From assembly GCA_963851215.1 (NCBI GenBank), contig CAWKOG010000005.1, positions 1 through 64,000 on the forward strand: a stretch of DNA of 64,000 bases, written 5' to 3'. The stretch's first letter is position 1. Each line of letters begins with the position of its first letter. The position numbers and the translations under genes are program-made. Origin of the DNA: DATKFM01 sp963851215. Lineage in GTDB: Bacteria; Pseudomonadota; Alphaproteobacteria; Dongiales; Dongiaceae. Under the pieces are notes generated by a model. The model did no database searches, was not told the DNA's origin, and was given only the letters and a program-made list of their open reading frames with translations. This document shows, piece by piece, positions 8,479 to 19,879 of the stretch.

Positions 8479-10530
8479 ATGGGAGAACGCGCGCCCGCGG
8501 CGCCGCGCTGCGCCGCCTTGGTCGGCCCCTATCTCAGCGGCAAGACAACGCTGCTCGAAAGCCTGTTGCACGCAGCCGGCGCGGTGAACCGCAAGGGCTC
8601 GGTGAATGACGGCAACAGCGTCGGCGATAGCGCGCCGGAAGCGCGCGCCCGCAAGATGACCGCCGAGTTGAACGTCGCCTCGGCCGAGTATCTGGGCGAG
8701 CGCTGGACCTTCCTCGATTGCCCGGGCTCGATCGAGCTGGCGCTGGAGGCGCAGAATGCGCTGCTGGCCGCCGATGCGGCGATCATGGTCTGCGAGCCGG
8801 AAGTGTCGAAGGTGCTGACGCTGGCGCCGCTGTTCAAGTTTCTCGACGACCACAAGATTCCCCACATGCTGTTCATCAACAAGATGGACAACGCCGCCCA
8901 TCGCGTGCGCGAGGTCCTGGCCGCGCTGCAGAGTGTGTCGAGCCGGCCGCTGGTGCTGCGCCAGGTGCCGATCCGCGAACCCTCGAAATCCGGCGGCGAG
9001 ATCGTCACCGGCTATGTCGACCTCATCAGCGAGCGCGCCTATCACTACAAGCCCGGCGATGCGTCGGACCTGATCAAGATTCCCGAGGACATGCAGTCGC
9101 GCGAACAGGAAGCCCGTCGCGGCATGCTGGAGTCGCTGGCCGACTTCGATGATCATTTGCTGGAACAATTGCTGGAAGATGCCGTGCCCTCGAAGGGCGA
9201 GATCTATCAGCAGCTCGCCAAGGATCTGGCCGGCGATCTGATCGTGCCCGTAATGATGGGCTCCGCGCTTCATGACGGCGGCGTGCGCCGCCTGCTCAAG
9301 GCGCTGCGCCACGATGTGCCGGGACCGGAGGAGACCGCCAAGCGCATCGGCATCGCGCCGGCCGCGGGTGACACGGCGGCGCTGATCTTCAAGACCTATC
9401 ACCAGTCTCATACCGGCAAGGTATCGATGGCGCGCTTGTGGGGCGCGCCGATCCAGGATGGCGCCACGCTCAGCGGCAACCGTGTCGCCGGGCTCTATCG
9501 CGTCAAAGGCCATGAGCTTGGCAAGCTCGCCACCGCGACGTCAGGCGATGTGGTCGGTCTCGGCCGCATGGACGCGGTGCAGACAGGGCAGGTGCTGACG
9601 GCATCAGGCAAATCGGGCGGCGAGGTGGAATGGCCGCCGAATCCCGTGCCGCTGTTCTCGCTGGCGCTGAATGTGGAGAACCGCGCCGACGAAGTGAAGC
9701 TGACTTCGGCGTTGCACAAGCTGGTGGAGGAAGATCCGTCGCTGTCGGTCGACCAGAATCCCGATACCCACGAACTCGTCTTGTGGGGGCAGGGCGAGAT
9801 TCATCTGTTGATCGCCGTCGATCGCCTAAAGCTGAAATACGGCCTCGCCTGCAAGACCCACCGGCCGACCATCAACTACAAGGAAACCATCCGCCGCGGC
9901 ACCAAGCAGCATTCGCGCTTCAAGCGGCAGAGCGGCGGCCACGGCCAGTTCGGCGATGTGCATGTGGAGATCCAGCCGCTGCCGCGCGGCACCGGATTTC
10001 AATTCGTCGACCAGATCGTCGGCGGCGTCGTGCCGCGCAACTACATTCCGTCGGTGGAGGAGGGCGCGCGCGAATACCTGTCACGCGGCCCGCTGGGTTT
10101 CCCCGTCGTCGATGTGCAGGTGGCGCTCTATGACGGCCAGTACCACGCCGTCGACAGCTCAGATATGGCGTTCAAGACGGCGGCGCGACTAGCGATGTCG
10201 GAAGGCATGCCGAAATGCGAGCCCGTGCTGCTGGAGCCGATCTGCGCCGTGCAGATCACCGTGCCTAGCGACTACATCGCCCGGGTCAACGGACTGCTCA
10301 GCAGCCGGCGCGGCCAGATTCTTGGTTTCGACGCAAAGGATGGCTGGCAGGGCTGGGACGAGGTGCACGCCTTCCTGCCGCAGTCGGAACTGCATGACCT
10401 GATCATCGAGCTGCGCTCGCTGACCATGGGCGTGGGCACTTTCTCCTGGAAGTTCGATCACCTGCAGGAGCTGACCGGCCGTGTCGCCGACAAGATCGTC
10501 GAGCAGCGGCAGGCGGCAACGGCGCATTGA
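8479..10530 (+). CDS. Elongation factor G-like translational GTPase (EF-G paralogue)
   Basis: A 683-residue GTPase with the EF-G domain order: G1 P-loop GPYLSGKTTL at about residue 15, G3 DCPGS, G4 NKMD, then domain II (TYHQSHTGKVSMARLWGAP) and domains III-V (NYKETIRRGTKQHSRFKRQS, GGHGQFGDVHVEIQPL, and LEPICAVQITVPSDYIARV). The P-loop GPYLSGKT lacks the GHVDAGKT form of canonical EF-G, and the gene is not in the str operon, so this is the EF-G-like paralogue common in alphaproteobacteria, whose exact role (ribosome recycling or stress) is unsettled. Of two in-frame ATGs (8473 and 8479) the second sits eight bases after GGGAGG and is preferred. Confidence 0.9.
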   Translation: MGERAPAAPRCAALVGPYLSGKTTLLESLLHAAGAVNRKGSVNDGNSVGDSAPEARARKMTAELNVASAEYLGERWTFLDCPGSIELALEAQNALLAADAAIMVCEPEVSKVLTLAPLFKFLDDHKIPHMLFINKMDNAAHRVREVLAALQSVSSRPLVLRQVPIREPSKSGGEIVTGYVDLISERAYHYKPGDASDLIKIPEDMQSREQEARRGMLESLADFDDHLLEQLLEDAVPSKGEIYQQLAKDLAGDLIVPVMMGSALHDGGVRRLLKALRHDVPGPEETAKRIGIAPAAGDTAALIFKTYHQSHTGKVSMARLWGAPIQDGATLSGNRVAGLYRVKGHELGKLATATSGDVVGLGRMDAVQTGQVLTASGKSGGEVEWPPNPVPLFSLALNVENRADEVKLTSALHKLVEEDPSLSVDQNPDTHELVLWGQGEIHLLIAVDRLKLKYGLACKTHRPTINYKETIRRGTKQHSRFKRQSGGHGQFGDVHVEIQPLPRGTGFQFVDQIVGGVVPRNYIPSVEEGAREYLSRGPLGFPVVDVQVALYDGQYHAVDSSDMAFKTAARLAMSEGMPKCEPVLLEPICAVQITVPSDYIARVNGLLSSRRGQILGFDAKDGWQGWDEVHAFLPQSELHDLIIELRSLTMGVGTFSWKFDHLQELTGRVADKIVEQRQAATAH

Positions 10531-10579
10531 GAGCGACGGCTAACGGCCTGCGACATCTTTGTAACGATTCTAAGAACGG

Positions 10580-10608
10580 TTGAAAATTATTGCCCGCGTG
10601 GCATATTT
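10580..10608 (+). promoter_or_regulatory. Candidate sigma-70 promoter of dps
   Basis: TTGAAA at 10580-10585 and ATATTT at 10603-10608 are 17 bases apart, 36 bases before the dps start. Confidence 0.5.
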
Positions 10609-10643
10609 AGAAGACCGCTTTGAGAATTACGGGAGAAATGCCC

Positions 10644-11114
10644 ATGGCCAAGGTCGATATCGGGATTCCCGACAAGGAACGTCAGGCGATCGCCGAAGGT
10701 CTGTCGCGCCTGCTCGCCGACAGCTACACGCTTTATCTTAAGACGCATAACTTCCATTGGAACGTCACCGGGCCGCAGTTCAACACGCTGCATTTGATGT
10801 TCGAGGCGCAGTACACCGAATTGGCCCTGGCGGTCGACCTGATCGCCGAGCGCATCCGCGCTCTCGACCATCCGGCTCCCGGCTCCTATGCGCAGTACTC
10901 GAAGCTTTCCTCGATCAAGGAAGAGACCGGCGTGCCCAAGGCGAAGGACATGATCAAGCAGCTCGTCGCCGGGCAGGAAGCGGTCGTGCGGACGGCGCGG
11001 GGAATTTTCCCGACGGTCGAGAAATCCAACGACGAACCGACCGCCGACCTCCTGACCCAGCGCATGCAGGTGCATGAGAAGAACGCCTGGATGCTGCGCA
11101 GCCTGCTCGAGTAA
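10644..11114 (+). CDS. dps: Dps ferritin-like DNA-protection protein
   Basis: A 156-residue four-helix ferritin-like protein that forms dodecamers, oxidises and stores iron and protects DNA in starvation or oxidative stress. The diagnostic ferroxidase block is THNFHWNVTGPQFNTLH at residues 34-50, followed by FEAQYTELALAVDLIAERIRAL and the C-terminal VHEKNAWMLRSLLE. The length is that of compact Dps proteins of the DpsA type. Two in-frame ATGs exist (10638 and 10644); GGGAG ends at 10635, so the second has the better spacing. Placed next to msrP, another oxidative-damage gene, on the same strand but 100 bases apart. Confidence 0.93.
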   Translation: MAKVDIGIPDKERQAIAEGLSRLLADSYTLYLKTHNFHWNVTGPQFNTLHLMFEAQYTELALAVDLIAERIRALDHPAPGSYAQYSKLSSIKEETGVPKAKDMIKQLVAGQEAVVRTARGIFPTVEKSNDEPTADLLTQRMQVHEKNAWMLRSLLE

Positions 11115-11214
11115 GGCGCGGGAGTAACGCGTTTCTCACCCCGAGTTGACTTGCCGGTGATCGCGCTTCGGCCTACCTCAGAGCCACGTTGCCTGCGGCC
11201 TAGGAGGATTAGCC

Positions 11215-12186
11215 ATGTTCGTTAAGACGCGCCGGGGCTGGGAGCTACCGGAATCGGCGGCGACGCCGGAGGCCATCTTCCGCGACCGCCGGCGACTCTG
11301 CCAGGCTATCGCCGCAGGCCCGATCCTGCTGGCCGGTGCGTCGCTGCTGCCGCGCGGCACCCTGGCTGACACGATGGCCGATCCCTCCGCCGGGCTCTAT
11401 CCCGTGCCGCGCAACGACCGCTACAAGCTGGACCGCGCTCTCACCGCCGAGGACCAGGTCACCACCTACAACAACTATTATGAGTTCGGCTCCAGCAAAG
11501 ATGTGAAGGCGGCCGCCCAGGCTCTGAAGATCCGCCCCTGGACCGTCACCATCGACGGCATGGTGGAGAAACCGATCACAATCGCCATCGACGATCTGCT
11601 GAAGGTGATGCCGCTGGAAGAGCGGCTCTACCGCCATCGCTGCGTCGAGGCCTGGTCGATGGCGGTGCCCTGGAGCGGTTTTCCGCTGAAGGCTCTGGTG
11701 GAGTTCGCCAAGCCCGCCAGCGATGCGGCCTATCTCCGGATGGAAACCTTCCTGGATCCGGAGACCGCCAACGGCCAGCAGGCTTCCTGGTATCCCTGGC
11801 CCTATGTCGAGGGGCTGACGATGGCCGAAGCCACCAACGAACTCGCTTTCATCGTCACCGGCCTCTATGGCAAGCCGCTGCCGCCGCAGAACGGCTCGCC
11901 GCTGCGCCTGGCGACGCCGTGGAAGTATGGTTTCAAGTCGATCAAGTCGGTCGTGAAATTCAGCTTCGTCATCGAACGTCCGGTCGGGTTCTGGGAAGAG
12001 TTGCAGGCCTCGGAGTACGGCTTCTGGGCCAATGTGAATCCGGAAGTGCCCCATCCGCGCTGGAGCCAGGCCAATGAGCGCGTGCTCGGCACCGGCGAGA
12101 CCGTGCCGACCCAGCTCTTCAACGGCTATGGCGAGTATGTGGCCGATCTCTACAAGGGCCTGGAGAGCGAGCGTCTCTACGCCTAG
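11215..12186 (+). CDS. msrP: Protein-methionine-sulfoxide reductase catalytic subunit MsrP
   Basis: A periplasmic molybdopterin enzyme that repairs oxidised methionines in envelope proteins. The N-terminus has a twin-arginine-like signal (DRRRLCQAIAAG followed by a hydrophobic stretch to about residue 45), the molybdenum-binding cysteine lies in HRCVEAWSMAVPWSGFPL near residue 145, and LRLATPWKYGFKSIKS is the typical sulfite-oxidase-fold block. Length 323 is normal. AGGAGG seven bases upstream fixes the ATG at 11215. Its usual membrane partner MsrQ (haem protein) is not adjacent; downstream lies only the candidate small RNA on the other strand, so the electron donor must be elsewhere. Confidence 0.95.
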   Translation: MFVKTRRGWELPESAATPEAIFRDRRRLCQAIAAGPILLAGASLLPRGTLADTMADPSAGLYPVPRNDRYKLDRALTAEDQVTTYNNYYEFGSSKDVKAAAQALKIRPWTVTIDGMVEKPITIAIDDLLKVMPLEERLYRHRCVEAWSMAVPWSGFPLKALVEFAKPASDAAYLRMETFLDPETANGQQASWYPWPYVEGLTMAEATNELAFIVTGLYGKPLPPQNGSPLRLATPWKYGFKSIKSVVKFSFVIERPVGFWEELQASEYGFWANVNPEVPHPRWSQANERVLGTGETVPTQLFNGYGEYVADLYKGLESERLYA

Positions 12187-12209
12187 CTGTCCCGCCTGAC
12201 CTTTTGGTC

Positions 12210-12345
12210 AAGAAAAAAGCCAGGCCCGTGAGGGCCTGGCAAGTTAAACAGGGAGGCTTCACGTCTGGGAGACGTAGGGTCCGAAGACCCCGTTCGGGCA
12301 TCGCGCCCGAACATCGGTGGCAGCCAATTCAGCGCTGCCGAATTC
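12210..12345 (-). ncRNA. Candidate trans-acting small RNA, suhB/MmgR (alpha-r8)-like
   Basis: Read on the minus strand the segment forms four consecutive hairpins: GGCAGC/GCTGCC (12319-12339), GTTCGGGC/GCCCGAAC (12292-12312), GGGTC-TTCG-GACCC (12277-12290) and ACGTCT/AGACGT (12261-12275). An unpaired CCTCCC stretch at 12251-12256 is complementary to ribosome-binding sites. It ends with a perfect terminator, GCCAGGCCC/GGGCCTGGC (12219-12240) plus TTTTTTCTT (12210-12218). No ORF is present. A CCTCCCT motif just before the terminator is, as I remember it, the hallmark of the alphaproteobacterial suhB/MmgR small RNA family, which in Sinorhizobium limits polyhydroxybutyrate formation. The 5-prime end is estimated. 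Confidence 0.6.
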
Positions 12346-12348
12346 CAT

Positions 12349-12363
12349 TGTTGCAGTGCAACA
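12349..12363. promoter_or_regulatory. Perfect palindrome TGTTGCA-G-TGCAACA, possible AniA/PhaR box
   Basis: A perfect 15-base inverted repeat sits immediately upstream of the candidate small RNA, where its promoter should be. Its centre TGC-AGT-GCA (12352-12360) fits the TGC-N3-GCA box described for AniA/PhaR, the regulator of polyhydroxybutyrate genes that also represses mmgR in Sinorhizobium. The regulator itself is not in this window. Confidence 0.45.
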
Positions 12364-12505
12364 CAAATCTAAGATAATCACTCCTGGCCGGGACACCAGC
12401 CCAATTCCGGCATCTCTGATATGCGCTACGCGCATAGCCTACTAAAATTGTATGCATATATGACGGGTTTCGGAAGCCAGTCTGTGACCATTTGGTCCAG
12501 ATTGG

Positions 12506-13399
12506 TTACAGATCGGCCTCGGCGACCTTGCGCAACAAGAAGTCTCGAAAGACCTGAATGCGCTTCGAGTTCCGAAGTTCCTCTGGATATACGAAATAGG
12601 CTTCCATGCGCGGTCCTTCAACCTCCGGCAGGACCTGGACCAGCCCATGCTGCTCCTCGCCCATGAACTTGGCGAAGGTGGCGATGCCCAGGCCGCTCTG
12701 GACGGCCCGCAAGATCGCATAGACGTTATTGACGGTCAGCGCGGGTTTGCGCAGCTGATCTTCGGGCGCGCCGATGGTCAGCAGCCAGTTCAGCTCGGGC
12801 ACCGGCGGCCGCGTCTCGTCGCCATAAACGACAATCTTATGACGGTCGAGATCGTCAATCGTCTCCGGCATTCCGTAACGCTGGATGTAAGCCGGCGCCG
12901 CATAGACGAAGTTCCTGATGGTCATCAGGTGGCGCTGCACCAGCTCCGACTGCCGCGGCGGCACCAGCCGGATCGCCACGTCGGCCTCGCGCATGCTGAG
13001 GTCCAGTTCCTTGTCGTCGAGCACCAGATCGACGGAGACATCGGGATAGATGTTGATGAATTCGCCAATGCGCGGCGCCAGCCAGAAGGAGCCAAGGCCG
13101 ACCGTCGCCGTGACCTTGAGCTGGCCTTTGGGGTGGTCCTTGTTCTCCGCCAGCTGCCCTTCGACCATGGCCAGCTTGGCAAACACCTCGCGCACCGTGC
13201 GGTAGAGCAGCTCGCCCTGTTCGGTCAGGATCAGGCCGCGCGCGTGGCGGTGGAACAGCGGCGCCGCGGCGCTGTCTTCGAGCGCACCGATCTGGCGGCT
13301 GACCGCCGACTGGCTCATGCCCAAGGAGTCGCCGGCGCGGGTGAAGCTGCCAGCCTCGGCCACGGCGTGAAAGACGCGAAGCTTGTCCCAGTCCATCAT
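12506..13399 (-). CDS. LysR family transcriptional regulator next to trxB
   Basis: A 297-residue LysR-type regulator. The N-terminal winged helix has LRVFHAVAEAGSFTRAGDSL and MSQSAVSRQIGALE; the C-terminal half is a substrate-binding fold with AVQSGLGIATFAKFM near residue 250. It starts 51 bases after the trxB stop on the same strand, so it is probably co-transcribed behind trxB, a pairing seen in several alphaproteobacteria. The effector is unknown; a redox role is only an inference from trxB. The start could be either of two adjacent ATGs (13399 or 13396). Confidence 0.9.
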   Translation of the reverse strand: MMDWDKLRVFHAVAEAGSFTRAGDSLGMSQSAVSRQIGALEDSAAAPLFHRHARGLILTEQGELLYRTVREVFAKLAMVEGQLAENKDHPKGQLKVTATVGLGSFWLAPRIGEFINIYPDVSVDLVLDDKELDLSMREADVAIRLVPPRQSELVQRHLMTIRNFVYAAPAYIQRYGMPETIDDLDRHKIVVYGDETRPPVPELNWLLTIGAPEDQLRKPALTVNNVYAILRAVQSGLGIATFAKFMGEEQHGLVQVLPEVEGPRMEAYFVYPEELRNSKRIQVFRDFLLRKVAEADL

Positions 13400-13450
13400 G
13401 CTTTTTCTATCGAACGACCCGCTGTCCGGCGCGGAAATCGGCCGGTGGCG

Positions 13451-14419
13451 CTATTCTGCCGCTTGAGCCGCCCGCGCCTCCTGTGCCGCCAGAAACTTTT
13501 CGGCTTCCAGCGCCCCCATGCAACCCATGCCCGCCGCCGTCACGGCCTGGCGGAAAATCTTGTCCTTCACGTCCCCGGCGGCGAACACGCCGGGAATGGC
13601 CGTCGCCGTGCTGTCGGGCCGCGTGATGATGTAGCCTTCATTGTCCAACTCGAGTTGGCCGCGGAACAACTCGGTCGCCGGCACATGGCCGATGGCGACG
13701 AAGAGTCCGTCAACTTTCAGCGTGCTTTCCTTGCCGGTCTTGACGTTGCGGATCTTGATGCCGGTCACGCCCGGCGGCTGATCGGTGCCAAGCACTTCGG
13801 TGACCGTATTGTCCCAGATCACCTCGATCTTCGGATTCTTGAACAGCCGATCCTGCATGATCTTCTCGGCGCGGAGCGAATTGCGCCGGTGGATCAACGT
13901 CACCTTGTCGGCGTGATGGGTGAGATAGATCGCTTCCTCGACCGCGGTGTTGCCGCCGCCGACGATCGCGACATTCTTGCCGCGGAAGAAGAATCCATCG
14001 CAGGTGGCGCAAGCGGAGACGCCGAACCCGCGGAACTTCTGCTCGCTCGGAAGCTCAAGCCAGCGCGCCTGGGCGCCGGTGCAAATGATCAGCGTCTCGC
14101 CGATATACACGTCGCCGCCGTCGCCGACGCAGCGGAACGGGCGACGGCTGAGATCCACGGATACGATCGTATCGGAGATTATCTGCGTGCCCACATGGGC
14201 GGCCTGGTCGCGCATCTGCTCCATCAGCCAGGGGCCCTGAATCACCTCGGCGAATCCTGGATAGTTTTCCACATCGGTGGTGATGGTCATCTGGCCGCCG
14301 GCCTGCAGGCCTTCGACCAGAATCGGCTTGGCATTGGCGCGCGCGGCATAGATCGCCGCCGTGTAGCCGGCAGGGCCGGAGCCGATGATGAGAATTTTTG
14401 TATGATGTTCCGATGGCAT
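13451..14419 (-). CDS. trxB: Thioredoxin reductase
   Basis: An FAD- and NADPH-dependent dithiol reductase (322 residues) that reduces thioredoxin in the cytoplasm. FAD-binding GSGPAGYTAAIYAARA is at residues 13-28, the redox-active CATC in VSACATCDGFFF at about 136-147, the NADPH-binding GGGNTAVEEA at about 158-167, and the C-terminal FAD block GVFAAGDVKDKIFRQAVTAAG is intact. The true start is the ATG at 14419 (MPSEHHTKILIIG); the longer upstream frame is not conserved. The LysR gene follows 51 bases downstream. Confidence 0.97.
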   Translation of the reverse strand: MPSEHHTKILIIGSGPAGYTAAIYAARANAKPILVEGLQAGGQMTITTDVENYPGFAEVIQGPWLMEQMRDQAAHVGTQIISDTIVSVDLSRRPFRCVGDGGDVYIGETLIICTGAQARWLELPSEQKFRGFGVSACATCDGFFFRGKNVAIVGGGNTAVEEAIYLTHHADKVTLIHRRNSLRAEKIMQDRLFKNPKIEVIWDNTVTEVLGTDQPPGVTGIKIRNVKTGKESTLKVDGLFVAIGHVPATELFRGQLELDNEGYIITRPDSTATAIPGVFAAGDVKDKIFRQAVTAAGMGCMGALEAEKFLAAQEARAAQAAE

Positions 14420-14718
14420 ATCGCCGTTTCCGCATTTTTCCGCTGTCTTTAGAGGATAGTGATCGCAGCCGCAGGGGACAAGATAATGCGCCTCGAGCCG
14501 TTGTTCTGCCGGCGCGCAACAACAGGGGGTGGCGCGATTCCCTGCATCCAATCAACGGCTTGGCGCAGCACCAGAAAATTTTAACGCCGCCCGGGGCGAA
14601 TCGAGCCGCGGCCCGGCGCCGGCGGCGATCGCTGCGGCAACATGTCGGCTTCATTTGCCGGCGCGCGCGGGCAAGGGTAGCGTACTCATGGGAATCAGTA
14701 CGAATTTAGTAGTTTAGT
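14420..14718. other. Non-coding gap between divergent trxB and the oxygenase gene
   Basis: About 300 bases that carry the upstream regions of two divergent genes. I find no convincing hairpin, repeat or RNA gene; a GTACT/AGTAC imperfect inverted repeat around 14680-14701 is weak. Confidence 0.5.
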
Positions 14719-15435
14719 ATGCAGTTCATCGACGAATCGATGATGGATGGCCTGAGCGCCACGGCGTTTCAGGCGACCAAACCCTACCCCTGGCTCAACC
14801 CGAAAGGCTTCTTGCAGGCCGATGCCTATCGGCGGCTGGTGGATACCTTGCCGCCGACGGAAATCTTCAACCAGCGATTCGGCGAGAAGCGGAAGTACGG
14901 GCAGCAGAGCCATGACCGGTTGTCGCTGGACTACGCGCCGGAACTGCCGCTGGCCCCGGCCTGGCATGAGTTCGTCGCCGAGTTGCAGAGCGAGCGTTAC
15001 CTGGAATTCGTCCGCCGCATGTTCGGCCGCCGGGCGATTCGCCTGCTGTTCCATTGGCATTACACGCCGAACGGCTGCTCGGTGTCGCCCCACTGCGATG
15101 CCAAGCGCAAGCTGGGCTCGCATATCTTCTACATGAACACCGACAGCGAGTGGCAGCCCGACTGGGGCGGCGAGACCTTGATCCTCGATGACAACGGCCG
15201 CTTCGGCGCCGGATCGGCGCCGAAGTTCGAGGATTTCGACCGCGCCATGCCCTCGACGGCGGTCGGCAACTACTCTCTGCTGTTCCAGCGGCGGGAGCGT
15301 TCCTGGCACGGGGTGAAGGAAATCGCTTGCCCGCCGGAGGCGTTGCGCAAGGTGTTCATCGTCGTGGTCGAGGATTGGAGCCTGCCGGCGCGGCTGGTGC
15401 GCAAGCTGAAGGCCACCAAGCGCGATCGCTATTGA
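14719..15435 (+). CDS. 2OG-Fe(II) oxygenase family protein
   Basis: A 238-residue protein of the 2-oxoglutarate/iron dioxygenase superfamily (prolyl-hydroxylase-like double-stranded beta-helix). The likely iron ligands are the H-x-D motif in SVSPHCDAKRKLG near residue 130 and the distal His in RERSWHGVKEI near residue 198. WGGETLILDDNGRFG is a typical beta-helix strand. The substrate is not evident; relatives hydroxylate proteins or small molecules. It is followed 128 bases later by an Lrp-type regulator in the same direction, but nothing ties the two together functionally. Confidence 0.82.
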   Translation: MQFIDESMMDGLSATAFQATKPYPWLNPKGFLQADAYRRLVDTLPPTEIFNQRFGEKRKYGQQSHDRLSLDYAPELPLAPAWHEFVAELQSERYLEFVRRMFGRRAIRLLFHWHYTPNGCSVSPHCDAKRKLGSHIFYMNTDSEWQPDWGGETLILDDNGRFGAGSAPKFEDFDRAMPSTAVGNYSLLFQRRERSWHGVKEIACPPEALRKVFIVVVEDWSLPARLVRKLKATKRDRY

Positions 15436-15563
15436 GCGGCTGTCCGCCGTTTCGCGGGAACGGCACCCGCCCTCCATTCATTACAGCAGGATATCCGCGT
15501 ACCGCTTGGCGCTGCGCCCGGCCGGTAATATAATTTCGCGGCACCGGCCGGAATTGGAGGAAA

Positions 15564-16043
15564 ATGATGCGGCGCGTGAAACTCGATCGCATCGATAGGC
15601 GCATCCTCAGGGAGCTGCAGGAGGATGGCCGCATGACCAATGTGGATCTGGCGGACAGGGTGGGCATTTCGGCGCCGCCCTGCCTGCGCCGGGTACGGGC
15701 ATTGGAAGAAGGCGGCTTCATCCGCGGCTATCACGCCGACATCAATGGCGAGGCGCTGGGTTTCGGCGTTACGGTGTTCGCCCAGGTGGGGCTCAGCAGC
15801 CAGGCTGAAGCCGATCTGCGTGCCTTCGAGACGCTCGTGCAAAGCTGGCCGGAAGTGCGCGACTGCCACATGCTGGCGGGCGAAACCGACTTCCTGCTGC
15901 GCATCGTCGCCGCCGATTGGGACTCCTATCAGCGCTTCCTGACCACGCGGCTGACGGCGGCACCCAATGTCAGCCATGTGAAGTCGGCCTTGGGAATTCG
16001 CAGCTGCAAGACCGCGCCGGGCGTTCCGATAGAGCTGGAGTGA
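15564..16043 (+). CDS. Lrp/AsnC family transcriptional regulator
   Basis: A 159-residue Lrp-type regulator with the N-terminal helix-turn-helix (LDRIDRRILRELQEDGRMTN, VDLADRVGISAPPCLRRVRA) and a C-terminal RAM/effector domain (VRDCHMLAGETDFLLRIVA). GGAGG at 15556-15560 precedes two adjacent ATGs (15564, 15567); the second has the better spacing. Lrp proteins sense amino acids and bind DNA as octamers; the target is unknown, but the divergent or downstream neighbours give no clear amino-acid gene. Confidence 0.92.
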   Translation: MMRRVKLDRIDRRILRELQEDGRMTNVDLADRVGISAPPCLRRVRALEEGGFIRGYHADINGEALGFGVTVFAQVGLSSQAEADLRAFETLVQSWPEVRDCHMLAGETDFLLRIVAADWDSYQRFLTTRLTAAPNVSHVKSALGIRSCKTAPGVPIELE

Positions 16044-16070
16044 TGCGGCGCGCGGTTGCGCGCCGCGCGC

Positions 16071-16544
16071 CTACTTGAACGCGACGCGCACGATCTCGTA
16101 GGACTTCGAGCCGTTCGGCGTGGTGACCTCGACATTGTCGCCGGTGGTCTTGCCGATCAGCGCGCGCGCCAGCGGCGAGGTGATGGAGAGCCGCTTTTTG
16201 TTGATGTCGGCCTCATCCGGGCCGACGATCTGATAGCTAGACTTCTCGTCCGTATCCTCGTCGACCAGCGTGACGGTCGCACCGAACATCACCTGCTTGC
16301 CCGACAGCTTGCTGATGTCGATGATCTCGGCGCGCGCGATCTTGTCCTCAAGCTCGCCGACGCGGCCTTCGATGAAGCTCTGGCGCTCGCGCGCGGCATG
16401 GTACTCGGCGTTCTCAGAGAGATCGCCATGGTCGCGCGCTTCGGCGATCGCCTTGATCACCGCCGGGCGTTCCACATGCTTCAGGTGTTTCAATTCCTCT
16501 TCCAGCCGGTTGTAGCCTTCGGCCGTCATGGGGATCTTCGACAT
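16071..16544 (-). CDS. greA: Transcription elongation factor GreA
   Basis: A 157-residue protein that enters the RNA polymerase secondary channel and stimulates cleavage of backtracked RNA. The N-terminal coiled coil begins MSKIPMTAEGYNRLEEEL, with the acidic tip EARDHGDLSENAEYHAARE near residues 41-59, and the C-terminal FKBP-like domain has INKKRLSITSPLARALIGK. GAGG lies about eleven bases before the ATG at 16544. It is downstream of carB on the same strand (89 bases), as in many alphaproteobacteria. Confidence 0.97.
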   Translation of the reverse strand: MSKIPMTAEGYNRLEEELKHLKHVERPAVIKAIAEARDHGDLSENAEYHAARERQSFIEGRVGELEDKIARAEIIDISKLSGKQVMFGATVTLVDEDTDEKSSYQIVGPDEADINKKRLSITSPLARALIGKTTGDNVEVTTPNGSKSYEIVRVAFK

Positions 16545-16633
16545 AGTTATAGTTCCTCGCCATCCGCGGACCGCCTCCATTGGCTGAACCGCGACAAAAA
16601 ATTACCCGTCGGCGACGGTGGCGACCGTGCCGG

Positions 16634-19871
<3,238 letters not shown>

Positions 19872-19879
<8 letters not shown>

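Noticed and set aside
12187..12240. Terminator for msrP on the plus strand
   Set aside because: The T run follows the hairpin on the minus strand only; on the plus strand the A run precedes it, so it serves the minus-strand small RNA.
12210..12345. 6S RNA or signal-recognition-particle RNA at the 12.2 kb locus
   Set aside because: The long rod with a central bubble expected of 6S RNA and the SRP tetraloop are absent. The serial hairpins and CCTCCC fit a trans-acting small RNA better.
12647..14452. A 601-codon plus-strand frame opposite the LysR and trxB genes
   Set aside because: Both minus-strand genes are fully conserved in their own frames; the antisense frame has no recognisable domain.
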